Assembly: GCA_041685915.1 (NCBI GenBank)
Contig: JAWLEV010000010.1
Coordinates: forward strand, 1 to 45,516
Length of the DNA: 45,516 nucleotides
Source: JAWLEV01 sp041685915
GTDB taxonomy: Bacteria; Chloroflexota; Anaerolineae; UBA1429
Direction of reading: 5' to 3'
Under the pieces are notes generated by a model. That model saw only the letters and a list, made by a program, of their open reading frames with translations, ran no database searches and was not told the origin of the DNA. Below, piece by piece: positions 7,072 to 16,368 of this stretch (position 1 is the first letter of the stretch; the number at the start of each line of letters is the position of its first letter). Both the position numbers and the translations under genes were made by a program.

Positions 7072-9132
7072 ATGTTAACTCCCGATACCCTGCTGGCAGA
7101 TAAATATAGGATCCTCTCCGCCATCGGCGAGGGGGACTTTGGTCACGTTTACCTGGCCTTTGACGAGGGGATGGAACGTCACGTGGCCATAAAAGAGTTA
7201 TCGCAAGATAAAGCCAGGGTGGCGCCCGACGCATGGCAGAACCATAGGGCACGCTTCGAAAAGGAGGCGCGCACGGTCGGCCAGTTCACACATCCCAACG
7301 TCGTCGCCGCGCATGCCCTGGAGACCGATGACCAGGACAACGTGTACCTGGTGATGGAGTATGTCGATGGCGGCAGTCTGGAGGAACGTCTGGACGACAA
7401 AGTGCCCCTGGAGATAGAGGAGGCCATAGGCATAGCCTGCGATATCTGCAGGGCGATCGAGGCCATCTATGAACACGACATCGTCCATCGGGACATCAAG
7501 CCCAGCAACATCCTGATAGACCAGGAGGGCGTGGCCAAACTCACCGACTTTGGCGTGGCCCAGGTGGGACACGAGACCCGACGGACTCAGGAAACCTTTT
7601 TTCATCCCGGTACCCCCGCCTACAAGTCGCCGGAACAGGCCATCTCCACGGGATATCTGGATCAGCGCTCGGATCTGTATTCCCTGGGACTCACCCTCTA
7701 CGAGATGCTGACGGGACGCCTCTATATGAGACACCGCCTCCCGCCAAGCCATTATAACGAACGCATTCCGCCCGCCCTGAACGCCATCGTCAGCAAGGCC
7801 TTGGCAGAAGATCCCTCCGAGCGCTACCAACTTGCCAGCGAGATGTTGGACGATCTACAAAGCGTGGGCGAGGAAAATACGTGGGCGCAGTTGAATATCG
7901 TCCTGGACAGCCTCTCCCCAAGATATATGCTCGGCATCGCTGGCACGCTCCTGTTGCTGCTCTCCTTTGTGGGGTTCAACCAACTGGGAAGCGCCTTTGC
8001 GGGAAGGGGCGAGGAAAGACTGGCCGAGGCGGCCGTTCAGGAAACCCTGACGTCGCCAGCCCCGTCAGGGGAGACATCCGATTCCCAGGTGATGACCGTC
8101 ACGGAAGAGACGCCCTCACCCACGGAAGAGAAGGAGAAAACCACCCCCGGCGACCCATATGAGGTCGACGACGAGGCGCCGGCACCGATATCTGTGGGCG
8201 AAACCCAGGAGCGCACCTTTCATCCCGAAGGGGATGTGGACCGCGTCACCTTTCGCGCCAAGGAGGGCCGTTCCTACATGGTGACCACGGCCAACCTGGC
8301 CGTCGGCGTCGATACGCAACTTGAGGTGATAGCGAACGGCGAAAAGTGGACGAACGACGATATATCGCCCGGCACGTTGGCCTCCGAGGTCACGTTCACA
8401 GCGGAGAAGGACAACACCGTGGTGGTGAACGTTCACAACGCCGATCGATACGGCCCGGAGCGGAGTTACAGTTTGAGCCTGACCATGCTGGAGCCCACAC
8501 CCACCTTTACCGCCACGCCCAGCCCGACGGAAAAAGCCACCGCGACGCCCCGCCCCACCTTTACTCCCAAGTCCACATCGACGCCCCGTCCCACATATAC
8601 TCCCACGGCAACAGATACACACACGCCGACGCCAACGAATACGCCCACCAATACCCCAAGACCCACTCATACACCAACGCATACGTCCACGAATACACCG
8701 ACCCGGACACCAACGCACACCCCCACCAAGACGCATACACCAGACGAGACACCGACATATACGCCCACGAACGCCCCGACGCTGACGGAGACGACGACGT
8801 ATACGCCCACCCATACTCCCACGTTGACTCAGACGCCGACGTACACCCCCACGAGCACCCCGACGCTGACGCAGACACTCACGCATACACCCACAAGCAG
8901 TCCCACGCCGACATACACGCCCACCGATACTCCAACACCAACGCCCACAGTGACGCATACGCCCACAAATACTCCCACACCGACACAGACACCGACGCAT
9001 ACGCCCACAAATACTTCCACACCGACACAGACACCGACGCATACGCCCACGAATAGCGCCACGCCAACCGAGACGCCGACGCCGGACGATTCATCCCTGC
9101 CAATACGCACCAAAGAGCCACCGACACAATAG
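7072..9132 (+). CDS. Membrane-anchored Ser/Thr protein kinase with external TPT-repeat stalk
   Basis: A eukaryote-like (PknB-type) kinase domain fills residues 1-265: glycine loop GEGDFGHVYLAF, Lys41 in VAIKEL, HRDIKPSN at 139, DFG at 159, and SPEQ at 186. All catalytic residues are present, so it should be active. A single membrane segment follows (about 286-303). The outside part has an acidic linker, a beta-rich domain resembling the bacterial pre-peptidase C-terminal (PPC) fold (about 375-475), and a roughly 200-residue Thr/Pro repeat tail. There are no PASTA domains. ATG 7072 is preferred over the in-frame ATG 7057 because GGGGAC lies nine bases ahead. The gene stands alone downstream of its own promoter and no partner phosphatase is nearby. 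Its stimulus and substrates are unknown. Confidence 0.9.
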   Translation: MLTPDTLLADKYRILSAIGEGDFGHVYLAFDEGMERHVAIKELSQDKARVAPDAWQNHRARFEKEARTVGQFTHPNVVAAHALETDDQDNVYLVMEYVDGGSLEERLDDKVPLEIEEAIGIACDICRAIEAIYEHDIVHRDIKPSNILIDQEGVAKLTDFGVAQVGHETRRTQETFFHPGTPAYKSPEQAISTGYLDQRSDLYSLGLTLYEMLTGRLYMRHRLPPSHYNERIPPALNAIVSKALAEDPSERYQLASEMLDDLQSVGEENTWAQLNIVLDSLSPRYMLGIAGTLLLLLSFVGFNQLGSAFAGRGEERLAEAAVQETLTSPAPSGETSDSQVMTVTEETPSPTEEKEKTTPGDPYEVDDEAPAPISVGETQERTFHPEGDVDRVTFRAKEGRSYMVTTANLAVGVDTQLEVIANGEKWTNDDISPGTLASEVTFTAEKDNTVVVNVHNADRYGPERSYSLSLTMLEPTPTFTATPSPTEKATATPRPTFTPKSTSTPRPTYTPTATDTHTPTPTNTPTNTPRPTHTPTHTSTNTPTRTPTHTPTKTHTPDETPTYTPTNAPTLTETTTYTPTHTPTLTQTPTYTPTSTPTLTQTLTHTPTSSPTPTYTPTDTPTPTPTVTHTPTNTPTPTQTPTHTPTNTSTPTQTPTHTPTNSATPTETPTPDDSSLPIRTKEPPTQ
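8497..9087 (+). repeat. Coding low-complexity repeats for the Thr/Pro stalk
   Basis: The sequence is built of variants of ACGCCCAC(A/G)AATAC and related units encoding T-P-T. Two 42-bp units (8953-8994 and 8995-9036) differ at a single base, which indicates recent duplication. The array is in frame with the kinase gene and is not a CRISPR, since there are no distinct spacers. Length variation by slippage is likely. Confidence 0.85.
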
Positions 9133-9332
9133 GAAGATCGAATTGAAGGAGATCAGAGAAGATCAGAGCATGTCCAGGGGATGAATAAGGGCCGGGGAAC
9201 GTGGGTGCCCGCGGCGTTGATCGAGCGCAAAAGGATACGGGAAACTTGCCGGGTCAAATCCGGAACAAGGCGTACAGATCGATAGAATATGTCGCGATGA
9301 TTATAGGAAAATGGGATCCCCGAGGGAGGGCG

Positions 9333-9569
9333 CTAGATGAGGACGTCCTCCCGGTCGATCTCATCTCCCATCTCGGATAGCACCTCAGTTATCTTTATCT
9401 CGGCGGCATCCAGTTTTTGGTCACAGTGTTTCGCCAACTGCATACCCTCTTCGTAGAGGCTCACAGACTCATCCAGGCTGAGGGTTCCCTCCTCCAACTT
9501 GTGGATGATATCTTCCAGGCGCTTGTATGTGTCCTCGAAGCTGAGGGCCTCCAATTCTCGCTTGTCCAT
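9333..9569 (-). CDS. xseB: Exodeoxyribonuclease VII small subunit
   Basis: The 78-residue helical protein carries the XseB signature: LSFEDTYKRLEDIIHKLEEG, TLSLDESVSLYEEGMQLAKHCDQKLDAAE. It binds the XseA subunit to form the single-strand-specific exonuclease VII. I chose ATG 9569 (MDKREL) over an upstream in-frame start at 9605 because the product then has the family length, and GAGGAGG lies 12 bases ahead with AGG closer. The gene follows xseA by 65 nt on the minus strand, so the two are probably one transcript. Confidence 0.9.
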   Translation of the reverse strand: MDKRELEALSFEDTYKRLEDIIHKLEEGTLSLDESVSLYEEGMQLAKHCDQKLDAAEIKITEVLSEMGDEIDREDVLI

Positions 9570-9634
9570 GGGAAACCTATACCTCCTCAAACAATCCGCG
9601 TACATTTATATCACATGTAATGTCCATATTCCCT

Positions 9635-10855
9635 CTATGAGATCCGATCCGCTTCCCCTTCTATGACGCGAGTGACCTCCGTCCCCAGGGTGCCGTCCGG
9701 CAGGTATATATCCAACAGATCGCCCCGGTCCACCTCCTGTACGCTCTGGATCCTACCGCCAGACACGGCATCCTGCACGACGGCGTACCCCCGCTTCATC
9801 ACCAGGTAGGGATGCAGGGCCTTTAGGCTGGCACGCTGGCGGGCCAGTTCCAGCCGCCTGTTTCTGATGGCCTGGGCCACCGCGGCCCTGCCCCGGGCGA
9901 CGAGGTCGTCCACACGCTGACGTTCCTCGGCCAGCCTTCTCCGGGGGTCGCGGGAGCGGAGCAGTCGCCTTTCCCGCTCCAGTCGCTCCCGATATCGCGC
10001 GACCCTGTCGGTGACGAGGGCGGTCAGGTTTCGTCTCATATCCCCGATCTGGGTCCTCAGTTCCCGCCCGTCGGGGACGACGGCCGCCGCAGCCGTGGAG
10101 GGCGTCGGCGTCCTCAAATCGGCACAAAAGTCCGTGATGGTGAAATCGGTCTCATGCCCCACTCCCGAGACGATGGGCACGCCGAACGCCGCCACGGCAC
10201 GGGCCACGCGCTCGTCGTTAAAGGCCCACAAATCCTCCATCGAGCCGCCGCCGCGCGCGATGATGGCCACATCCAGGTCCTCCACCCCCTCCAGCCGCCT
10301 CAGGGCACGCACGAGATCCTCTGGCGCCTCGCTGCCCTGCACCAGGCTGGGGGATAACACCACGTCGACGAGGGGATAGCGTTCCCGCAGCACATTGAGT
10401 ATGTCCCGTAGTGCCGCCCCCGCCGAGGAGGTCACCACGCCAACGCGCCGGGGCCAGGTGGGAAGGGGACGTTTGCGACTCGCATCGAACAACCCCTCGG
10501 CCTCCAGACGCTCCTTCAATTCCAGAAACTGTCGCCAACGAAGGCCTACCCCACCCTGATTCATCGTATCGACATAGAACTGGTACGCGCCGCGCTGCTC
10601 GTAGACGGACACATATCCGTGGGCATTCACGGCATCCCCCTGAGACGGCGACCAGGGCAGGCGTCGGGCATCCTGACGCCACATCACGCAGCGGATCTCT
10701 GACGCGCTGTCCTTCAAACTAAAGTAGCAATGTCCGGACGTGGCACGGGTGAAATTCGAGATCTCACCCTCGATCCACAGATCGTCCAGCTCCTCATCTG
10801 CATCGATGAGGGCCTTGATATGGCGGGTTACTTTGGTGACGGATTTTACTCGCAT
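9635..10855 (-). CDS. xseA: Exodeoxyribonuclease VII large subunit
   Basis: The 406-residue protein has an N-terminal OB fold (LWIEGEISNFTRATSGHCYFSLKD), the conserved catalytic core (RRVGVVTSSAGAALRDILNVL, then RGGGSMEDLWAFNDE and VSGVGHETDFTITDFCADLRTPTPSTAA), and a long coiled-coil C-terminal part ending in the GYAVVQD strand region. This is the nuclease subunit acting on single-stranded DNA in repair. ATG 10855 (MRVKSV) is chosen because a TATAAT box ends six bases upstream, so transcription should start on this codon. A longer frame to 10906 would include the promoter. xseB follows downstream. Confidence 0.95.
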   Translation of the reverse strand: MRVKSVTKVTRHIKALIDADEELDDLWIEGEISNFTRATSGHCYFSLKDSASEIRCVMWRQDARRLPWSPSQGDAVNAHGYVSVYEQRGAYQFYVDTMNQGGVGLRWRQFLELKERLEAEGLFDASRKRPLPTWPRRVGVVTSSAGAALRDILNVLRERYPLVDVVLSPSLVQGSEAPEDLVRALRRLEGVEDLDVAIIARGGGSMEDLWAFNDERVARAVAAFGVPIVSGVGHETDFTITDFCADLRTPTPSTAAAAVVPDGRELRTQIGDMRRNLTALVTDRVARYRERLERERRLLRSRDPRRRLAEERQRVDDLVARGRAAVAQAIRNRRLELARQRASLKALHPYLVMKRGYAVVQDAVSGGRIQSVQEVDRGDLLDIYLPDGTLGTEVTRVIEGEADRIS

Positions 10856-10861
10856 GTCCCT

Positions 10862-10870
10862 ATTATAGCA
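10862..10870 (-). promoter_or_regulatory. Extended -10 promoter giving a leaderless xseA message
   Basis: Minus strand TGCTATAAT (10870-10862) is an extended -10 element. No good -35 box is seen at 17 nt; ATGs of the gene lie six bases after the TATAAT. No Shine-Dalgarno sequence fits between them. Confidence 0.55.
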
Positions 10871-10998
10871 TACTTTCAGCGTTTTTGGACCCCAATTTTG
10901 AGGCAACTATAGAGGATACCAGCGAGGGCGCCGCAAGGCCAATTCGCCATTCTCCCCAAAGAAACCCGGCCCCGCAAGCGCCAAAGACAATCTCGGTG

Positions 10999-11004
10999 TA
11001 TAAT
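10999..11004 (+). promoter_or_regulatory. -10 box of queD
   Basis: A perfect TATAAT lies 35 nt before the queD start, with no convincing -35 box. The AAAGGAAAGGG ribosome site of queD follows. Confidence 0.4.
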
Positions 11005-11039
11005 AGAGGTCGAGCACAGGCAAAGGAAAGGGTAAGGGT

Positions 11040-11405
11040 ATGTACAAGATATGTGTCAAAAGACATTTCGACGCCGCCCACGCGCTGCGGGGCTATCAGG
11101 GCAAGTGCGAGAATATACATGGTCACCGCTGGCAAATAGTCGCCTGCGTAAAAGGAGCGGAACTGGATGACAGGGGGCTGGCTTTCGATTTCACCCGCCT
11201 CAAAGAGGCTCTGGAAGCCGTCCTGGAAGACTATGATCACCACAACCTCAACGAGATCCCGCCATTTGATCGGCTCAATCCCAGTTCAGAGCGTATCGCC
11301 AAAAGCATCTACGAGCGGTTGCAGGAACGGCTCCCCGAGGTTAAACTAGCGTATGTGGAGGCCTGGGAATCCCCCGACGCCTGGGCCACGTACTATGAGG
11401 CGTAA
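11040..11405 (+). CDS. queD: 6-carboxy-tetrahydropterin synthase (QueD/PTPS family)
   Basis: The 121-residue protein has the PTPS/QueD zinc site: His in RHFDAAHALRG, and HGH in ENIHGHRW, with the catalytic Cys in GKCENIHGH. The C-terminal part shows ...YDHHNLNEIP and YVEAWESPDAWATYYEA, where the DHHNLN motif and a conserved Glu bind the pterin. QueD converts dihydroneopterin triphosphate to carboxy-tetrahydropterin in queuosine (7-deazaguanine) synthesis. Other queuosine genes are not in the window, so the exact reaction (QueD or a related PTPS) is by family. AAAGGAAAGGG lies upstream of ATG 11040. Confidence 0.88.
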   Translation: MYKICVKRHFDAAHALRGYQGKCENIHGHRWQIVACVKGAELDDRGLAFDFTRLKEALEAVLEDYDHHNLNEIPPFDRLNPSSERIAKSIYERLQERLPEVKLAYVEAWESPDAWATYYEA

Positions 11406-11527
11406 CGGGGAATCATCCATCGGATTCCCGGCGCAGGACATTTTCGGGGGACCAGGGCTTCTGGAGTATGTGGTGTGCCATAAACAGAGGGGGCACAAGG
11501 TTGGGTGTGCATAAAGGGAGAGGCAGC

Positions 11528-12046
11528 ATGAAAAATCGAGGAACGCTCTATATAGGCATCCTCCTGATCGCTTTTGGCGGGCTCTTTCTCGCCGCAGAGG
11601 TGACGCGGGGCCTGGCACTGTGGGGAATCTCGCTGGGCTGGCAAGGGTTATGGCCCTTTATCGTCCTACTCGTCGGGCTGGCCTTCTGGCTTCCCCTCCT
11701 CGTGTGGTGGGGGAAACGGCGAACGCTGGTGGGTCTCATAGTACCGGGCACCATCATCCTCTTTAACGGACTGATCCTTCTCTACCAAAACGTCACGGGG
11801 GACTGGGAGAGTTGGACCTATGTGTGGGCCCTCGAGCCCTTTGCCGTGGGGTTGAGCCTGCTGATGCTCTATGCTCTGGGGGAGCGCTCTTCCGCCCTGC
11901 TGACCGCCGCCGGCATCGTGGGAGGCGTGGGGCTGGTGCTCTTTGTCATCCTTGCTTCCATCTTTGGCGGATGGATTCAGGTGCTGGGGCCGGCGGTGCT
12001 GATCATCGTCGGCCTGCTGCTCCTGATACACAGTGCCATGAATTGA
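11528..12046 (+). CDS. Multi-pass membrane protein of unknown function (LiaF/DUF5668-like)
   Basis: The 172-residue protein has four to five hydrophobic segments beginning GTLYIGILLIAFGGLFLAAE, which resembles the transmembrane region found in LiaF- and DUF5668-type proteins. No soluble domain is attached. ATG 11528 is chosen because AAAGGGAGAGG lies just upstream; an in-frame extension to 11468 has no membrane or signal features. It lies 122 nt after queD and converges with mfd. Its function is not known; a role in envelope sensing would be only a guess. Confidence 0.75.
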   Translation: MKNRGTLYIGILLIAFGGLFLAAEVTRGLALWGISLGWQGLWPFIVLLVGLAFWLPLLVWWGKRRTLVGLIVPGTIILFNGLILLYQNVTGDWESWTYVWALEPFAVGLSLLMLYALGERSSALLTAAGIVGGVGLVLFVILASIFGGWIQVLGPAVLIIVGLLLLIHSAMN

Positions 12047-12087
12047 TCTGCAGGCCAAAAGGGGCAGTCATGAGAAGGTGTCCCGTG

Positions 12088-15000
12088 TCACCCTGCCTCA
12101 CTGGTGGCAAGGGAAAGGGACATGAGCTCAGCCTCCTCGAGGCGATGCAGGACGCGGAGGAGATCCTCGCGCCATCCTTCCTCGCGAGAGAGCCATATCC
12201 GGGTTCCCTGATAGCGCAATCCAGAGAACCGGGATAGGAGTTCCCGTTCCGCACTGGGCATCAGGGGCACGGGGAGGACGATGGTTATCTCCTCCTCATC
12301 TCCCTGGATGGAGGTCACGCCCGCCTCGGCCGCCACCAGGCGCAGGCGAAGGACATACAAGAGTTCGCGGACGGGATCCGGGATGGAACCAAAGCGATCC
12401 CGCATTTCCACCTCCGCCTCCTGTACCTCCTCCAGTGTCTCCATGCGGGCGAGCCTCTGATACAGGCGCAGCCTGAGTTCCTCCTCGACTATGTATGTCT
12501 CGGGGATGTGCGCCGAAAGGGGTAGATCGACGGGCGGTCCGACATCGAGGGAGAGGGCCTTGGCCGCCGTCTTGTGCTGCGCCCGCTGGACGGCCTCTTT
12601 TGGTGCCTCCTCGGACGCGCGCAGTTCGTCTATGGCCTGGCGCAGGAGGCGGGTATAGAGGTCAAAGCCGATGGCGGCGATATGGCCGTGCTGTTCGGGC
12701 CCCAGAATCTCCCCGGCCCCGCGGATTTCCAGATCGCGCATGGCCACCTGAAAGCCCGCCCCCAGTTCGGATGCCTCCCGAATGGCCTGCAAGCGCCGCC
12801 TGGCGGCATCGGTGAGGGGGGACTCATAGAACATGTAGGCGTACCCGCGCTCTATGCCGCGCCCGATGCGTCCACGAAGCTGATACAACTGGGCCAAGCC
12901 GAAATTGTCGGCCTGTTCGATGATCATGGTGTTCACGTTGGGCATGTCCAGGCCATTCTCGATGATGGTGGTGCAGAGGAGGACGTCGTGTTCTCCCTCG
13001 GCAAAGCCGAGCATAGCCTGAGCCAGATCCTCCTCGGGCATCTGTCCATGACCTATCACCAGGGAAGCCTCGGGCACGAGGCGCTCCAGTTTGGCCGCCA
13101 CGCGCTCGATGTCATACACGCGGTTATGCACATAGTAGACCTGCCCCCCGCGATCCATTTCGCGCAAGATGGCCTTGCGCACCATATCCTTGTCATATTC
13201 CGCCACGTAGGTACGCACGGCCAGGCGGTCCTCCGGTGGCGTATCGATGAGGCTCATATCCCGTATGCCACTCAAAGACATGTAGAGGGTCCGGGGGATG
13301 GGGGTCGCCGTGAGGGTCAGCACGTCGACCTCCCGGCGCATCTGCCGCAGGTGGGCCTTGTGCGAGACCCCAAAGCGCTGCTCCTCGTCGATGATCACCA
13401 ATCCCAGATCCTTGAACACCACATCGTCGGACAGGAGGCGATGGGTGCCGACGACGATGTCCACCCGCCCCGAGGCCAGATCCTCGAGTATCTCCTCCTG
13501 CTCCCGCGGGGTCCGAAAGCGAGAGAGCATCTCGATCACCACGGGAAAGGCACGCAGCCGCCTGCGAAAGGTGTGAAAGTGCTGCTGGGCCAGAACGGTG
13601 GTGGGCACCAGCATGGCCACCTGTTTGCCTCCCATGACGGCCTTGAAGGCCGCGCGCAGGGCCACCTCCGTCTTGCCATAGCCCACGTCGCCGCATATGA
13701 GACGATCCATGGGTTTGGGCGCCTCCATATCCTCCTTGACCTCGTTCAGGGCCTGCAACTGATCCTCGGTCTCCTCGTAGGGGAAGGACATCTCGAGTTC
13801 GTGCTGCCACACCGTATCCTCGGGGAAGGCGTGGCCGGTGGTCACCTCCCGCGTGGCGTACAGTTCCAGCAGCTCGCTGGCCATCTCTCGCACGGCCTCT
13901 TCGGCCTTGGCCCGCACCCTGGACCAGGTGGCACCCCCCAGGCGATGTATATAGGGTTTGCGGTTTCCACCACCCAGGTAGCGCGCCACACGATCGGCGC
14001 GGTACACGGGAACGTACAGGCGGTCCCCCTCAGCGTATTCGATCTCCAGATATTCGCGCGTGGTGCCGTTGATGGTCTTTTGTTCCATGCCGTGATAGTG
14101 ACCGATGCCGTGGTCGATATGCACCACATAGTCTCCGGGCTCCAATTGGGCCAGGATATCCTCGGGCTGGGTGGTCTTCTCTCGACGGCGGGGCGTGCGC
14201 CGGGTTTTCAGGAGCTTCCAGCCAAAGATCTCGGCATCGGTGAGCAGGACGAGGTCCTGGGGTTCGAGACACCATCCCTCAGCCAGGATGCCGTCGACGA
14301 GGACAAGTCCGCCAGGAGCCGCCGGCACACTCACCTCCCTCGTCGGCGACACGAAAATACCATGTTCCTGCAACAGGTCAGAGACGCGCTCCGCCTGCCG
14401 CGTGACGGCCACAACGCGCTGTCCCTCTTGGGGCAGCTGGGCCACGTCCGCCAGGACGTCCTGCAGCGGATCGGTGTATTGAGGCGGCGAGGTAAAGGCC
14501 TTGCCAAGATCGCAGGGGGATTCTTGCAGCCCATAGCCCAGGCTGACGGCATATTTCGAGGCCAGGCGGTCCTCCAGGGTCGTCCAGGACAGATACGGCA
14601 CGGGGAAACTGGCGGGCAGGCGACCATCCTCGATCATCTCTCCCCGCAGCCGGACCGCCTGTTCCTCCAGGTCGCTCGCCGCACTCTTTAGGGCGGTCAC
14701 ATCGTCCACCAACACGAGGGCATCCTGAGGAAGGAAATCCAGGAGAGTGGAGGATTGGGGATAGAGATAGGGAAGATAGTACTCCATCCCCCTAAAATAT
14801 TCCCCCTCTACGATCTTTTCCCGCTCCTCGGCCATACGCTGCCGCGTCTCCGCATTGCAATGCGAGAGATCCATGGCCTCCAAGGCGGAAGCGGCGGCAC
14901 TGCCCCACTTGGGCAAGGCCTCTGTAGCCGGCGCCAAAAGGGCCTCCTCTATCTGTTCCTCAGAGCGTTGGGTGGCCGGATCAAAGGTACGGATGGAATC

Positions 15001-15651
15001 TATCTCGTCGCCGAAAAACTCGATCCGCAGCGGGAGAGAGCGGTTGGGGGGAAATACGTCCACGATACCTCCGCGATGGCAAAACGTTCCGGGCGCCTGC
15101 ACCATGACGGCGGGGTCGTATCCGGCATCCACAAACTGCTCCAAGAGATCATACAGGGGAATGACCTCCCCCGCCCGCACCGTATGGGTCGCCCGTCGAA
15201 AAGCGATGGGGGCCGCGCTTTTTGTCATCAGGGCCCAAATCGAAGACACGACGACCGGCCCGTGCGCCTCTTTTCTTGATTCCATCACGGTGGACAGGGT
15301 GCGCACGCGGGCATGTACCGTGTCCGAATCCCAAGAAGCGCGATCGTAGAACAGGGTGCTGGGCGCGTGGAACTGCAGCACCGCGTCCGAGCGCGAAGCC
15401 CAGGTGCGCACCTGATCCACGATGAGGCGAGCACGCTCCGGCTTTCCCGCCACCACCAGGATCGGCCCTGCCCCGTCCTCCTGCAATGCGGCGATCACGG
15501 GAGGACGGGCAGCCTCCAGGAGATCCATAGAAAAGATGGGGAAATCCTCTCCGGAAGCATCCTGCTGGACTTTTGGGAGACGCTCTCTAACCTCCTGATA
15601 GGAGGAAGCATCTCGTATGAGATTCCGTATCCCCTCAAGATTCAAAGCCAT
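12088..15651 (-). CDS. mfd: Transcription-repair coupling factor Mfd
   Basis: This 1187-residue protein has the full Mfd layout. A UvrB-homology region comes first (VVAGKPERARLIVDQV..., CHRGGIVDVFPPNRSLPLRIEFFGDEIDSIRTFD). The RNA polymerase-interacting CarD-like domain follows (LEPGDYVVHIDHGIGHYHGM...EYLEIEYAEGDRLYVPV). The SF2 translocase has Walker A in GDVGYGKTEVALRAAF (about residue 653), DEEQRFGV (about 753) and TATPIPRTLY, then GRIGRG. The C-terminal TRCF domain ends the protein. Mfd removes stalled RNA polymerase and recruits UvrA. GAGGAAGG sits next to ATG 15651, close to the pth stop ten nt upstream, so pth-mfd form one operon. Confidence 0.97.
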   Translation of the reverse strand: MALNLEGIRNLIRDASSYQEVRERLPKVQQDASGEDFPIFSMDLLEAARPPVIAALQEDGAGPILVVAGKPERARLIVDQVRTWASRSDAVLQFHAPSTLFYDRASWDSDTVHARVRTLSTVMESRKEAHGPVVVSSIWALMTKSAAPIAFRRATHTVRAGEVIPLYDLLEQFVDAGYDPAVMVQAPGTFCHRGGIVDVFPPNRSLPLRIEFFGDEIDSIRTFDPATQRSEEQIEEALLAPATEALPKWGSAAASALEAMDLSHCNAETRQRMAEEREKIVEGEYFRGMEYYLPYLYPQSSTLLDFLPQDALVLVDDVTALKSAASDLEEQAVRLRGEMIEDGRLPASFPVPYLSWTTLEDRLASKYAVSLGYGLQESPCDLGKAFTSPPQYTDPLQDVLADVAQLPQEGQRVVAVTRQAERVSDLLQEHGIFVSPTREVSVPAAPGGLVLVDGILAEGWCLEPQDLVLLTDAEIFGWKLLKTRRTPRRREKTTQPEDILAQLEPGDYVVHIDHGIGHYHGMEQKTINGTTREYLEIEYAEGDRLYVPVYRADRVARYLGGGNRKPYIHRLGGATWSRVRAKAEEAVREMASELLELYATREVTTGHAFPEDTVWQHELEMSFPYEETEDQLQALNEVKEDMEAPKPMDRLICGDVGYGKTEVALRAAFKAVMGGKQVAMLVPTTVLAQQHFHTFRRRLRAFPVVIEMLSRFRTPREQEEILEDLASGRVDIVVGTHRLLSDDVVFKDLGLVIIDEEQRFGVSHKAHLRQMRREVDVLTLTATPIPRTLYMSLSGIRDMSLIDTPPEDRLAVRTYVAEYDKDMVRKAILREMDRGGQVYYVHNRVYDIERVAAKLERLVPEASLVIGHGQMPEEDLAQAMLGFAEGEHDVLLCTTIIENGLDMPNVNTMIIEQADNFGLAQLYQLRGRIGRGIERGYAYMFYESPLTDAARRRLQAIREASELGAGFQVAMRDLEIRGAGEILGPEQHGHIAAIGFDLYTRLLRQAIDELRASEEAPKEAVQRAQHKTAAKALSLDVGPPVDLPLSAHIPETYIVEEELRLRLYQRLARMETLEEVQEAEVEMRDRFGSIPDPVRELLYVLRLRLVAAEAGVTSIQGDEEEITIVLPVPLMPSAERELLSRFSGLRYQGTRIWLSREEGWREDLLRVLHRLEEAELMSLSLATSEAG

Positions 15652-15661
15652 TCCTTCCTCA

Positions 15662-16291
15662 TCAATCGCTGCTTGCCACCTGGACCTGCTTACCGTTAAA
15701 GACGTTCATGGCCTCCTGGATGCCCTCTTCCAAAAGGAGGGGCACCAGATCCACCACCCAATCACGTACTGTATCCATGACCTCCTGCTGCCGGGGATCG
15801 AAATCGCTCAACACATAATCTGCAGGCTCGCCCCACTCGGGACGGCCAATACCTATACGTAGCCGGGCAAACTCTTTTGTCCCCAGATCGGAGATGATGG
15901 AACGGATACCCTTGTGGCCCCCACTGCCGCCTCCCGGTCGAAGCCGCATCCTGCCCACAGGCAGGTCCAGATCATCGTGGATGATCAGGATGCGCTCCGG
16001 CGGTATGCGATACCAGTGGCTGACGCTTTGAACGGCCTGTCCACTGCTGTTCATAAAGGTCAGTGGCTTGGCTAAAACGAGGGGATGACCCTCCACCTTT
16101 CCCTTGCCCAAAAGCGCCTTAAGCCTCTTTTTCTGCGCCAGCCTTATATCGTAAGTCCGGGCCAGACGGTCGATACACTGGAATCCTATATTATGCCGAT
16201 TATGAGCATATTCCGGCCCCGGATTTCCCAGCCCCACGATGAGGTAGGGAGAGTCAGCAGCCGACGGACCATTTTCCCATCTTTTTTTCAT
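15662..16291 (-). CDS. pth: Peptidyl-tRNA hydrolase
   Basis: The 209-residue protein shows YLIVGLGNPGPEYAHNRHNIGF (with the catalytic His and substrate-binding Asn), KPLTFMNSSGQAVQS, ILIIHDDLDLPVGRMRLRPGGGSGGHKGIRSII and FARLRIGIGRP. It recycles peptidyl-tRNA released from stalled ribosomes. ATG 16291 with GGCGGGG upstream is preferred over a TTG four codons earlier. It leads the operon with mfd, and a promoter with a leader hairpin lies upstream. Confidence 0.96.
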   Translation of the reverse strand: MKKRWENGPSAADSPYLIVGLGNPGPEYAHNRHNIGFQCIDRLARTYDIRLAQKKRLKALLGKGKVEGHPLVLAKPLTFMNSSGQAVQSVSHWYRIPPERILIIHDDLDLPVGRMRLRPGGGSGGHKGIRSIISDLGTKEFARLRIGIGRPEWGEPADYVLSDFDPRQQEVMDTVRDWVVDLVPLLLEEGIQEAMNVFNGKQVQVASSD

Positions 16292-16328
16292 ACACCCCGC
16301 CAATCCCTATTCGTACACACGACAAGAA

Positions 16329-16353
16329 GGGGCTAATCGATACGACTAGCCCC
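16329..16353 (-). terminator. Hairpin between the secreted TPT protein gene and pth
   Basis: GGGGCTA (16329-16335) pairs with TAGCCCC (16347-16353), with an inner TCG/CGA. On the minus strand CTTCTTGT follows, a weak T-tract. It can terminate the upstream gene, but the pth promoter (16369-16397) puts it inside the pth leader too. Confidence 0.45.
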
Positions 16354-16368
16354 CGACGCGTCCTACTT

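Noticed and set aside
8116..9042. Cys/Gly/Arg-rich minus-strand frame opposite the TPT stalk
   Set aside because: Composition is explained by the reverse complement of the ACN/CCN repeats.
8497..9087. CRISPR-like repeat array
   Set aside because: The repeats are in frame with the kinase gene, degenerate, contiguous and without unique spacers; they encode T-P-T units.
12574..14691. Long plus-strand reading frame of 705 codons
   Set aside because: It is antisense to mfd, whose helicase motifs are unmistakable; the frame is a by-product of high-GC codon use.
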